From NCBI GenBank assembly GCA_050248915.1, contig JBFWRL010000001.1:1-64000 (forward strand): a stretch of 64,000 nt of DNA, written 5' to 3'. The notes beneath the pieces are model-generated. The model was not told the DNA's origin and searched no databases. It was given only the letters and a program-made list of their open reading frames with translations. Within the stretch, counting starts at the first letter, position 1, and each line of letters begins with the position of its first letter. This document shows, in pieces, positions 51,570-59,732 of this stretch. This DNA comes from GCA-2770975 sp050248915 (GTDB lineage Bacteria; Cyanobacteriota; Sericytochromatia; UBA7694). The position numbers and the translations under genes were made by a program.

Positions 51570-52958
51570 ATGACATTTACGGTTCCCAAGAAAGACATGC
51601 GTCGGAATAACAACAATAACAACAATCGGCCCTTTAAAAAGCGCCACCCCCAACAGCATCACCATCATTCCCGGCCACAAATGCCCCAAGAAGCGTATCA
51701 GGAACCCGATCTCACTCCGCTGATGGAAAAAACCCTCAAAGATCTGATGGATATTGCCAAAGAAGTCGATATCCCCCACCCCTCCAAATTGCGCAAACAC
51801 GATCTGGCCCTGCGCATCTTTCAGGCCGAAGAAGCCAAAGCCAATACCCGCAAAGGCATTCTCGAAATCATGCCCGAAGGCTACGGATTTTTGCGCGTCA
51901 ATGGCTATTTTCCCAGCTCCGACGATGTGTATATCTCCCAGGCCCAGATCAAACGCTTTAAATTGCAAACCGGCCACACACTTGTGGGCCAGATTCGCCC
52001 CGCCAAAGAGGGTGAAAAATATGCCAGCATGGTCAAAATCGACTCTGCCAATGGCCTCGAACCCGAAAAGATCCAATACCTCAAACCCTTCGACAGCCTG
52101 ATCCCCGTCTATCCCGAAGGGCATATCAACCTCGAAACCCCGCGCCACGACCTCTCGATGCGCATTATGGACATTTTCTCCCCGATTGGCAAAGGCCAAC
52201 GCGGCCTGATTGTCTCTCCGCCCAAAGCGGGCAAAACCACCCTGCTCAAAGGCATTGCCCATGCCATCGCCGAGAATCACCCCGAGATCGTCTTGATCGC
52301 CCTGCTGATCGACGAGCGCCCCGAAGAAGTCACCGACTTTGAGCGTTCGGTTAAAGGCGAAGTCGTGGCCTCGACCTTCGACCGCCTGCCCGAACACCAC
52401 ACCCGCATCACCGAATTGGTGCTCGAAAAAGCCAAACGCCTGGTCGAAGTGGGCCGCGACGTGGTCATTCTGGTGGATTCAATCACGCGCATGAGCCGCG
52501 CGTATAACCTGATCATTCCCCCCAGTGGCCGCACGCTGTCGGGCGGTTTGGATCCCAACGCCATGCACTCCCCCAAGCGCTTCTTTGGTGCGGCCCGCAA
52601 TATGGAACACGGCGGTAGCCTGACCATTCTGGCCACAGCCCTGGTAGATACCGGCAGCCGCATGGACGAAGTGATCTTCGAAGAGTTTAAAGGCACCGGC
52701 AATATGGAATTGCGCCTCGATCGTAAATTGGCCGAACGCCGCCTCTTTCCTGCGATCGACATCAAACTCTCGGGCACCCGCAAAGAAGAACTCCTGCTCG
52801 GCACGGATGTGCTGCGCAAAGAACACCTGCTGCGCCGCATGCTCTCCAATGCCGACACCGTCGAAGCCACCGAGTTTATTCTGGAGCGCTTCAAAAAGAG
52901 CAAAACCAACGACGAGTTCTTGCAGACGATTGTCGATGACAATATGTCGGTGCTTTAG
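51570..52958 (+). CDS. rho: Transcription termination factor Rho
   Basis: 462 residues. Ring-shaped RNA helicase. Cold-shock RNA-binding domain at about 95-165 (GYGFLRVNGYFPSSDDVYIS). ATPase core with P-loop SPPKAGKTTLL, VILVDSITRMSRAYN and the Q/R-loop region SGGLDPNAMHSPKRFFGAARN. The N-terminus has a run of seven Asn (13-19) and a His-rich stretch (HPQQHHHHS) ahead of the Rho N domain, an inserted disordered segment. Start at 51570 is preceded by GGAG at 12 bases; ATG 51597 is an alternative and a TTG at 51486 is unsupported. Located 90 nt after tRNA-Lys, possibly on the same transcript. Confidence 0.95.
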   Translation: MTFTVPKKDMRRNNNNNNNRPFKKRHPQQHHHHSRPQMPQEAYQEPDLTPLMEKTLKDLMDIAKEVDIPHPSKLRKHDLALRIFQAEEAKANTRKGILEIMPEGYGFLRVNGYFPSSDDVYISQAQIKRFKLQTGHTLVGQIRPAKEGEKYASMVKIDSANGLEPEKIQYLKPFDSLIPVYPEGHINLETPRHDLSMRIMDIFSPIGKGQRGLIVSPPKAGKTTLLKGIAHAIAENHPEIVLIALLIDERPEEVTDFERSVKGEVVASTFDRLPEHHTRITELVLEKAKRLVEVGRDVVILVDSITRMSRAYNLIIPPSGRTLSGGLDPNAMHSPKRFFGAARNMEHGGSLTILATALVDTGSRMDEVIFEEFKGTGNMELRLDRKLAERRLFPAIDIKLSGTRKEELLLGTDVLRKEHLLRRMLSNADTVEATEFILERFKKSKTNDEFLQTIVDDNMSVL

Positions 52959-52965
52959 GGTTGAC

Positions 52966-53030
52966 TTCGCCTGTCTCGACTCCGCTCGACAGTCGGCTCA
53001 GGGAAACGCTCAGGGAGCCGAGACTGTGGG
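52966..53030. repeat. REP-like intergenic palindromic repeat
   Basis: Contains CTGTC-N12-GACAG (52971-52992), CAGTC-GGCTC pairing with GAGCC-GA-GACTG (52990-53026) and two direct copies of GCTCAGGGA. The TCGACTCCGCTCGACAG and GGCTCAGGGA blocks are like small intergenic repeats scattered in many bacterial genomes. It may also fold in RNA as a terminator-like stem after rho. Confidence 0.65.
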
Positions 53031-53057
53031 CCTGAAAATCACACCCCATAAAGATCT

Positions 53058-54503
53058 ATGAAAAAAAACGAAACCCTTGAACTGAATATCTCCGACGTCG
53101 GCCCCGCAGGCCAGGGCCTGGCCCACCATGGCGATTGGCAAGTGCAAGTGCCTTATGCCCTGCCCGGCCAAAAAGTCACGGCCCGCATTCTCAAGCGCCG
53201 CCAGAAAAAGGCCGAAGGCCGCCTGCAGAGTGTGATTGAATCCCGGCCCGATCAGATTCAGGCCGCCTGCAAACACTTTGGCCAACCCCCCAACGAAAAC
53301 AGCGCAGGTATTGGCAATGGCTGCGGCGGCTGTGCCTGGCAACAGGCGGATTATGGCTTGCAATTGCAGTGGAAGCACCAAATTGTCAGCGGTCTGCTGC
53401 GCCCCTTGCTGGGTGAGAGCATTAAAATTCCCGCCGTGCTGCCCAGCCCCCGCCCCTTGGGCTACCGCAATAAATTTGAATTGAGTTTTGGCGACAAAAT
53501 CTACCTGTCTGACGAACGCTATCTGGCCCTGCGCCAAGCCAAAGAACCCATGCCTCGCGGCGATTATCTCGGCTTTCATGTGCCCGGCTCGTTTGGCACC
53601 TTGGTCGATGTGCACCAATGTGAACTCATGCCATCAGGTTTACAAGCACTCTACAAAATTGTGCGCCAGGTCTGGCCCAAACTCGGCGGCGAGGTCTACA
53701 GCCCCCGCTTTCATACAGGCTATTGGCGGCATCTCGTCTTGCGCCAGGGCATGCGCACAGGTGAGTTGATGTTACACCTCAATACCGCTGATGGCCACAG
53801 CCCCGATTGGCAGATTCTGCTCGACGCCTTGAAAGACTTTGACTTGCCCAATCATCATATTCGCAGTGTCTTGCACAGCGAACACACAGGTGACGCCCAG
53901 ATCGTCGGCCACCAGCCCCCGACCCTGCTACAGGGCGAAGCCCGCATCAGCGACCGCCTCTGCGGCCTGGAATTCGACATTTCGCCCTACGCCTTTTTTC
54001 AGACCAATACCGAAGCCGCTGAAATTCTCTACCAACAGATCCAGCGCTTTGCCTCTCAATGCCAAGCAAAAACCATCTACGATCTCTACAGCGGTACCGG
54101 CACGATTGGCATGGTCTTGGCTGGCCAAGCCGAACGGGTCTTTGGCATCGAAGAAATTGCCAGCGCCGTCAGCGATGCCCGCGCCAATGCCGAGCGCAAT
54201 GGCATTCACAACTGCAGCTTTGAAGCCGGCAAAGTCGAAGCCCTCTTGCCCGAGTTGGTGGCACAACACCCCGCTGATCTGGTGATTATCGACCCGCCAC
54301 GGGCCGGGCTGCACCCCAAGGCCCTCAAAACCCTGATCGACCTCCAAGCACCGGCCCTGATCTATGTCTCCTGTAATCCTTCGGCCCTGGCCCGCGATCT
54401 CGAAGCCCTGCTCGATATTTACAGCGTGGAAGCAATTCAGCCGGTGGATCTCTTCCCCCAGACCGGTCACGTGGAAACAGTTGTGGCGCTTAAGCTAAAA
54501 TAG
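53058..54503 (+). CDS. rlmD: 23S rRNA uracil-C5 methyltransferase (RlmD/RumA family)
   Basis: 481 residues. N-terminal TRAM RNA-binding domain (1-60). Cysteines C71 and the CGGC cluster near 95-98 bind a [4Fe-4S] centre. The methyltransferase domain has QTNTEAAEILYQQI, IYDLYSGTGTIGM (SAM site), DPPRAGLHPK and the catalytic YVSCNPSALARD. Methylates a uridine, U1939 in the E. coli paralogue; whether this one is RlmD or the two-site RlmCD type cannot be told. It starts 99 nt after rho, downstream of the palindromic repeat. Confidence 0.85.
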   Translation: MKKNETLELNISDVGPAGQGLAHHGDWQVQVPYALPGQKVTARILKRRQKKAEGRLQSVIESRPDQIQAACKHFGQPPNENSAGIGNGCGGCAWQQADYGLQLQWKHQIVSGLLRPLLGESIKIPAVLPSPRPLGYRNKFELSFGDKIYLSDERYLALRQAKEPMPRGDYLGFHVPGSFGTLVDVHQCELMPSGLQALYKIVRQVWPKLGGEVYSPRFHTGYWRHLVLRQGMRTGELMLHLNTADGHSPDWQILLDALKDFDLPNHHIRSVLHSEHTGDAQIVGHQPPTLLQGEARISDRLCGLEFDISPYAFFQTNTEAAEILYQQIQRFASQCQAKTIYDLYSGTGTIGMVLAGQAERVFGIEEIASAVSDARANAERNGIHNCSFEAGKVEALLPELVAQHPADLVIIDPPRAGLHPKALKTLIDLQAPALIYVSCNPSALARDLEALLDIYSVEAIQPVDLFPQTGHVETVVALKLK

Positions 54504-54534
54504 CTTGGCGAACAAGCCCAAGCCCAAAATCAGC

Positions 54535-54540
54535 TATAAT
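54535..54540 (+). promoter_or_regulatory. -10 box TATAAT before the Rieske operon
   Basis: Perfect TATAAT 48 bp ahead of the first Rieske gene of cluster two. No clean -35 at 17 bp, suggesting activator dependence. Confidence 0.4.
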
Positions 54541-54588
54541 ACCCCTAAGTGCCAATTTTTTGCTGGCCACGCTGCCAAGGGGAATTCC

Positions 54589-55731
54589 ATGTCATCACTT
54601 ACCGAAACCCGCATCTTTAACCAACCCGATACGGTGGTTGAGTCCTGGTATTGGGCGTTTAAATCTTCAGATCTCAAAAAAGGGCAAATCAAACCCCTCA
54701 ATTTCCTGGGCCAAGAATTGGCCGTCTACCGGGGCGAAGATGGCGTAGTCAGAGCTGTCGAAGCCTATTGCCCCCATATGGGTGCCCATCTGGCCGAAGG
54801 CAAAGTCGATGGCAAAGGCGTGCGCTGTTTTTTCCATGCCTGGAAATTCGACGAAAGCGGCGAATTGGTGGATATCCCCTGCCGCAAATCCCCCGGCATT
54901 CAAGAAAAGATCAAACTCTTCCCGGTCTGTGAACAATACGGCGTAATCTGGATTTATACCGGCGAGACCCCCAGCCACCCCGTGCACTTTGTGCCCGAAC
55001 TCGAAGGCGTCGAAGTGGCCCATGCCTTTGGCAATCAATTTGTCAAAGAATGCCACCCCAATGTGGTGATGATCAACGCCATTGATGCCCACCACTTTAC
55101 CTCTGTGCACCACCTGCCCGTGAACGTGCAGTTTGAAACCATTCCGCTCAGCCCACACACAATCCAATTTAACAACACCACCCACATGCCGCAAAGCAAG
55201 TGGTACCTGCGCTTTTTTAGCAAATTTTATGCCGGCCCACTGACCTATTCAATGGCCTATACCGCTGGCAGCACAGGTTCGGTCACCGTTGGCCCAGATT
55301 TCTTGCACTGCCATATCATCTTTGCCCTGCGCCCCAATGCCCAAGGCCATGCCGAAGGCCTCACCATTTTGCTCACCCCCACGGGCGCTCACAAAAACAA
55401 ATTGGGCTGGCTGAATGTCTTTAATCCGATCATTCTCTTTGCAACCAAACTCGTGGGCAATTATTTCGCCGGCGGCGATACCGAGGTCTTTAAGACGATC
55501 AAGTTTAAATTCAACCGCCCGATCAAAGAGGATTCTTCGATTATCAAGTACATGCAGCACCTGGAAAAACAAAAGACCGCCCGCTGGGGCTTTGGCAACA
55601 AAGGGACGGGAGAAACCCCACTGCCCCTGCAACAAGAGGCCCATGACGCCCCCGCAGAATCTCTGGTCGACAATATTTTCGACATCAATACCCGCGAAGA
55701 AAACAAGCGCAGCCAGAAAGTGGCCCCATGA
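54589..55731 (+). CDS. Rieske non-haem iron oxygenase
   Basis: 380 residues. Rieske ligands C61-x-H63 and C80-x2-H83 (CPHMGAH, CFFHAW). The catalytic iron motif is D166-x2-H169-x4-H174 (DAHHFTSVH). Start 54589 has AAGGGG upstream. The C-terminal half has hydrophobic stretches (LNVFNPIILFATKLVGNYF) suggesting membrane association, as in sterol- or lipid-oxidising KshA/DAF-36 types. It overlaps the GNAT-like gene by 4 nt. The opposing Rieske gene at 57454 is a relative (both have CPHMG and CFFH). Confidence 0.92.
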   Translation: MSSLTETRIFNQPDTVVESWYWAFKSSDLKKGQIKPLNFLGQELAVYRGEDGVVRAVEAYCPHMGAHLAEGKVDGKGVRCFFHAWKFDESGELVDIPCRKSPGIQEKIKLFPVCEQYGVIWIYTGETPSHPVHFVPELEGVEVAHAFGNQFVKECHPNVVMINAIDAHHFTSVHHLPVNVQFETIPLSPHTIQFNNTTHMPQSKWYLRFFSKFYAGPLTYSMAYTAGSTGSVTVGPDFLHCHIIFALRPNAQGHAEGLTILLTPTGAHKNKLGWLNVFNPIILFATKLVGNYFAGGDTEVFKTIKFKFNRPIKEDSSIIKYMQHLEKQKTARWGFGNKGTGETPLPLQQEAHDAPAESLVDNIFDINTREENKRSQKVAP

Positions 55732-56546
55732 AAAAACTCAAAGCCTTTGGCTACGCCGTCTCCGACTTAAGTACCGAGCAAATCGAAAGCATGTTTCAGC
55801 TCTTTGCGGAGTATTATGCCAACGTGACCTACGAACAATTCCGCAAAGACCTCAGCCAAAAAGACCATGTCTTTGTGCTCAAAGACAAAGCCACCCTGGA
55901 GATCAAGGGTTTTTCCACGATTGTGGCGTTGAACTCCACGGTCAATGGCAAACCCGTGCGCGGCTTCTTCAGCGGCGATACGGTCGTCGATCGCGAGTAT
56001 TGGGGCCAGGGCACCTTGGGGGTGGCCTTTCTCAAATTTCTGTTTTTGCACAAATTGCGCAAACCTTTTGAACCGCTCTATTGGTTTTTGATCTCCAAAG
56101 GCTACAAGACCTATCTGCTGATGGCAAACAATTTTCAGACCCATTATCCGCGCTGTGAAAAACCCACCCCGCCTGAAATTCAGACCCTGATCAACACCTT
56201 CAGCACGACCCTCTATGGCGATTGTTATTATGCCGATCGCGGGGTGATCAGCTTCGCGGGCCAGCAATCACATATCAAAGATGCGCTCAAAGAAGACATC
56301 ACCCCGATCAGCGAAGACCTGATGAAAAACCCACGTGTGGCCTTCTTTGCTGAAAAAAACCCCCACTGGGACCAAGGCGACGAATTGGCCTGTGTGGCCT
56401 TGATGACCTTCAGCATGCCCTTTTATTACCAACTTAAAACCTTTAAAAAGCTGGCCCAGCGCGCCTTCAGCGGCAAAAAAGCCCGCAGCGAAAAACCCCG
56501 CAACACCGGCGCGCTCGACCCGGCCCAGGAAGGCGCAAGGCCTTGA
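55728..56546 (+). CDS. GNAT-fold acyltransferase-like protein
   Basis: 272 residues. The central segment GFFSGDTVVDREYWGQGTLGVAFLKFL has the strand-loop-helix layout of the acyl-CoA pyrophosphate loop of GNAT enzymes, here with the Q/R-x-x-G-x-G/A core as WGQGTLG. The C-terminal 90 residues are divergent and include an amphipathic helix (MPFYYQLKTFKKLAQRAF). Sandwiched between Rieske and diiron genes with 4-nt overlaps on both sides, it probably modifies the pathway product or recruits an acyl chain. Family assignment is moderate. Confidence 0.6.
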   Translation: MKKLKAFGYAVSDLSTEQIESMFQLFAEYYANVTYEQFRKDLSQKDHVFVLKDKATLEIKGFSTIVALNSTVNGKPVRGFFSGDTVVDREYWGQGTLGVAFLKFLFLHKLRKPFEPLYWFLISKGYKTYLLMANNFQTHYPRCEKPTPPEIQTLINTFSTTLYGDCYYADRGVISFAGQQSHIKDALKEDITPISEDLMKNPRVAFFAEKNPHWDQGDELACVALMTFSMPFYYQLKTFKKLAQRAFSGKKARSEKPRNTGALDPAQEGARP

Positions 56547-57436
56547 ATGACATGCTTTTTAGCGCCACCCTTGAAAATTCGCTGAGCAAAACCGAGGTCG
56601 CAAGCAACCGCGAAGTCGAACAAATTCTGACCCGCAAACTCTCACATATCGCCCCTGAGCCAGATTTTGCAGGTCTTTGGGATCTCAACGATCACCGTTT
56701 GGGCCACGTGTCGCAGGTCAACACCGCATCGGCAGAGACCCGCGACGCAATTCTGTCTGACTTGGCCCAGGGCCGCTTTCGCGAGGCCTACGGGATCGAA
56801 AAAGCGGGCATGAGCTTTGCCGCCAAAATGAGTTTGCTGGCCCAGAGCCTCAACGAACAAAAGCTCTATTCGCTCTTTGCCTCGGAAGAAGCGGCCCATT
56901 TTCACTTTATTCAAGCGGTTTTGGGTGATCCCCCCGATCTGTCAAAAGACCCGTTTATTCAGTTTTTAAATGAGCTGATCATCTCTGCCGAGCGCCGCCC
57001 GCTGCTGTTTATTATCCAGGTGGTGCTTGAAGGCTGGGGCCTCGACCATTATGCGGGCATGCTCAAAAGCTGCAAACAGGCCAGCTTTAAAGGGCCCTTG
57101 CAGCAGATTCTCAGCGACGAAGCTGCCCACCATGGCAGCGGCCTCTCACTCTTTCAAGAAGACGAATTGAGTCAGTCTGAACTCAAATACACCTTGGAAA
57201 TGATGAGCGCCTTCTTGGACATGGTGCGCATTGGCCCCGTCGGCCTGATGCAGACCCTCGACAGCCATCTCGGTGGCTTAACCACAGCACAAAAGCAAGC
57301 GGTGCTGACAGAGATGGACGCCGTTGAAGACACCACGCGCAAATTGAATCTGCTCAAAGGGCTGATGCAAAAGGCCCAGGCCAAGCAAATCTTGGCTGAG
57401 TTAGAGGCGAAATCGGCTTTTACGCTGCTGTTTTAG
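56543..57436 (+). CDS. Ferritin-like diiron carboxylate oxygenase
   Basis: 297 residues, all helical. A full diiron ligand set is visible: E86, E116-x2-H119 (EEAAHF), E163 and E193-x2-H196 (DEAAHH). This is the ferritin/rubrerythrin-like four-helix bundle used by oxygenases, aldehyde-deformylating oxygenases and N-oxygenases. TTG start at 56543 overlaps the previous stop as TTGA; ATG 56552 is an alternative. It ends the three-gene operon and converges on the second Rieske gene 17 nt away. Substrate unknown. Confidence 0.82.
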   Translation: MNDMLFSATLENSLSKTEVASNREVEQILTRKLSHIAPEPDFAGLWDLNDHRLGHVSQVNTASAETRDAILSDLAQGRFREAYGIEKAGMSFAAKMSLLAQSLNEQKLYSLFASEEAAHFHFIQAVLGDPPDLSKDPFIQFLNELIISAERRPLLFIIQVVLEGWGLDHYAGMLKSCKQASFKGPLQQILSDEAAHHGSGLSLFQEDELSQSELKYTLEMMSAFLDMVRIGPVGLMQTLDSHLGGLTTAQKQAVLTEMDAVEDTTRKLNLLKGLMQKAQAKQILAELEAKSAFTLLF

Positions 57437-57453
57437 GCCAACATCACTAGAAG

Positions 57454-58608
57454 CTAATTCTCGCTCTCAACCACGGGCACAGGCCGCTCTCCCGCCATGG
57501 GCAAAGCCGTTTGGCCCCCATTGCCCGGCGCAGGTGCATAGCTCTGGCTCCAGGGCGAGGCCTTGAGGCGGTTGATATACCGCAAATATTTGGCCACAGG
57601 GGCATCCATGCCCAATAAATTGCGGGTATTAAAGCGGATATTTTCGTAGATCTGGCCATCTTCGCCCTGCAGCGAGAAAAAGGCCCGCTTGGTAAAAAAC
57701 AGGCAGAGCCAAGTGGCTATCGCCCCGCGCAGGCCGCTGCGCTTTTTCGTGACATAAATCGGCTGTACCAGCGTTTGGCCGGGGGCCACCATTTGGTAGG
57801 CAAAGAACATATACAATTCGGGCAAAAAGCCCGCTTTGCCAAAGAAACTCACGTCTCTGAGTAAGGTCAAAGCCGCCAGACAGCCATCGGCATAGGTCAT
57901 GGAATAACAGTAATTGGGCCCCAAGACCTTGCGCACGAGCTTTTCAGCAAAGGTCGTGTTCGGGGTTTGACCCCGCAATTCAATTGTAATCACCCGGTCG
58001 TTGTCTTCGATCTGCACATCCATGTCCATGTGGATATTGTGCACAGTGCGCAGGTGCTGGGGATCTATGCCATTGATCATGGTAATGTGGAAATGGCATT
58101 TGCGCGTATACGGTTTGCCATGCTGAAAGCTCACTTCTTGGCCTTCGAGGGCGGGAATCTCCAGCACATGGCTGAGGGTGTTGGGGTCGGGGTGCACCCA
58201 GACAAAGCCATATTTTTCTTCGCAGGCATAGGTCATCAAACAGGCGGTTTTGGGAATCTCTTTTTGGATCGGGATGTGTTGGCAGCGGCCATCGCTGCCG
58301 TATTCCCAATGGTGAAAAAAGCAGCGCACGCGGTCGTTGACGACTTTGCCAATGCCAAGATCAACGCCCATATGCGGGCAAAAGCCGTCCATGGCGTGCA
58401 CTTCGCCTTTGGAATTGCGGAAGACGCAGATGTGTTGGCCTGCCAGATCCCGCGTCAAGACCTGGTTGAGCCCCAACTCCGAAGCCGCACAGAGAATATA
58501 CCAGCCCTCGGTGACAATCTCCCAATTGTTGAAGATTTTGTGCCGGGCCTGGGGCTGGGTATGGATATTCTGGTGTTCGGTCCGCCGCTGCGGAGGCATT
58601 TGACTCAT
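57454..58608 (-). CDS. Rieske non-haem iron oxygenase (second of cluster two)
   Basis: 384 residues. Rieske ligands C77-x-H79 and C96-x2-H99 (CPHMGVD, CFFHHW). Catalytic motif D182-x2-H185-x4-H190 (DPQHLRTVH). A hydrophobic segment near 290-310 (GAIATWLCLFFTKRAFF) suggests membrane contact. It is transcribed opposite to the first Rieske gene and ends close to the diiron gene. The two Rieske proteins share the motif context, so they are probably paralogues with related substrates. Confidence 0.92.
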   Translation of the reverse strand: MSQMPPQRRTEHQNIHTQPQARHKIFNNWEIVTEGWYILCAASELGLNQVLTRDLAGQHICVFRNSKGEVHAMDGFCPHMGVDLGIGKVVNDRVRCFFHHWEYGSDGRCQHIPIQKEIPKTACLMTYACEEKYGFVWVHPDPNTLSHVLEIPALEGQEVSFQHGKPYTRKCHFHITMINGIDPQHLRTVHNIHMDMDVQIEDNDRVITIELRGQTPNTTFAEKLVRKVLGPNYCYSMTYADGCLAALTLLRDVSFFGKAGFLPELYMFFAYQMVAPGQTLVQPIYVTKKRSGLRGAIATWLCLFFTKRAFFSLQGEDGQIYENIRFNTRNLLGMDAPVAKYLRYINRLKASPWSQSYAPAPGNGGQTALPMAGERPVPVVESEN

Positions 58609-58744
58609 GTTGGGCTCGTTTTGGCTTAAGCTGTTTTCCTGGCTACATTATAACCTGTTGGCAGCAAGCACCTGCGTGATTTTCTGGAGAGCCTGCCAAA
58701 AATCCGCTAAAATGATACAAACAGGATTGCGAGGTATCGTAACG

Positions 58745-59260
58745 ATGCTGATGGATAAAAAAACAATGGGCACCGCCGAAGTGATCGGTGGCATGGGCAT
58801 GTTGCTGCTGGGCCACAAACTCAAAGGGCTGGGCATGTTTGCCCATGGTTTTTCGACCCTCGAAGAGCTCTACCGCGAATCCCATCCCGATCTCAAACCG
58901 GGTTTGCAGGCCCGCTGGGAAAAAGCCACTGAATTTTACGAAGCCAACCATCAGAACGAAACCAACCGCACCTTGCACCGCCTGGGCATCCCCTTTATTG
59001 TCGGTGGCGCTTTGGGCCTTTTGGTCAGCAAACCCCACCGCCTGCCGTGGATGGTCTCTGCTGCGGCCTTTGCGGGTGGCTGGGCCTCAAATATTATTGG
59101 CCACAGCGTCTACGAGAAAAATGCCCCGGCTTTTACCGAAGATCCGCTTTCGTTTATTGCCGGGCCTGTCTGGGACATTCAACAGATGCTGGCCCTTTCA
59201 AACGCCCAACAAAAAGGCCGCATCGAAGAACGGGTCACCGTGGAAGTTGAAAATGCCTGA
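58745..59260 (+). CDS. Mpo1-like (DUF962) 2-hydroxy fatty acid dioxygenase family protein
   Basis: 171 residues. The family signature is clear: FYEANHQNETNRTLHRLGIP (H69, H78) and, after hydrophobic helices, GGWASNIIGHSVYEKNAPA (H120, E124). Yeast Mpo1 is an Fe(II) peroxygenase/dioxygenase that shortens 2-hydroxy fatty acids by one carbon in alpha-oxidation. The ATG at 58745 has GAGG ten bases upstream; ATG 58751 is an alternative. The stop overlaps the thioesterase start by 8 nt. Together with the fatty-acid hydroxylase-type gene at 33647 it hints at hydroxy-acyl metabolism. Confidence 0.85.
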   Translation: MLMDKKTMGTAEVIGGMGMLLLGHKLKGLGMFAHGFSTLEELYRESHPDLKPGLQARWEKATEFYEANHQNETNRTLHRLGIPFIVGGALGLLVSKPHRLPWMVSAAAFAGGWASNIIGHSVYEKNAPAFTEDPLSFIAGPVWDIQQMLALSNAQQKGRIEERVTVEVENA

Positions 59261-59732
59261 GCAAGTGCCCAAGCAAGTGCCTGATCAAGTGTCCTCGGCC
59301 CACAAAGAAAACCCCTTCTTTCAGGCGCGGGTCAAAAATTCCCGCACCCGCGTGGTCAAGATCGTCTTTCCCAAAGACACAAATAACTTCGATACCCTGT
59401 TTGGGGGCACCGCCCTGCAGTGGATGGATGAAGTGGCAGCCATTGCCTCGATGCGTTTCTCGCGCCAACAGACCGTAACCATTTCCCTGGATGCCATCAC
59501 CTTTAAAAAGGCCATTCCCTCCGCCAATTTTGTCGAGTTGGTGGCCGAGGTCGTGGATGTCGGGCGCACCAGCATGAAAATCCAGGTCGATGTCTATCTC
59601 GAACCCATGGACAAAGATATTCGCATCAAAGCGATCAGCGGCTGTTTTACCTTTGTGGCCATCAATGCCGAGCGACAGCCGGTTGCGATTGAGTGGAACA
59701 AACCTTTACCAGAGGCAGAAACACATGACTAG
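59253..59732 (+). CDS. Acyl-CoA thioesterase (hot-dog fold, YciA/BACH type)
   Basis: 159 residues. After a PEQVPKQVPDQV leader the hot-dog domain shows NNFDTLFGGTALQWMDEVAAIAS and VELVAEVVDVGRTSMKIQVDVY, matching acyl-CoA hydrolases of the YciA/BACH group. GGAAG lies before ATG 59253. Start overlaps the Mpo1-like gene and its stop overlaps the next gene by 8 nt. It would release free fatty acid from CoA, consistent with an acyl-modifying pathway next to Rieske and Mpo1 enzymes. Confidence 0.88.
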   Translation: MPEQVPKQVPDQVSSAHKENPFFQARVKNSRTRVVKIVFPKDTNNFDTLFGGTALQWMDEVAAIASMRFSRQQTVTISLDAITFKKAIPSANFVELVAEVVDVGRTSMKIQVDVYLEPMDKDIRIKAISGCFTFVAINAERQPVAIEWNKPLPEAETHD

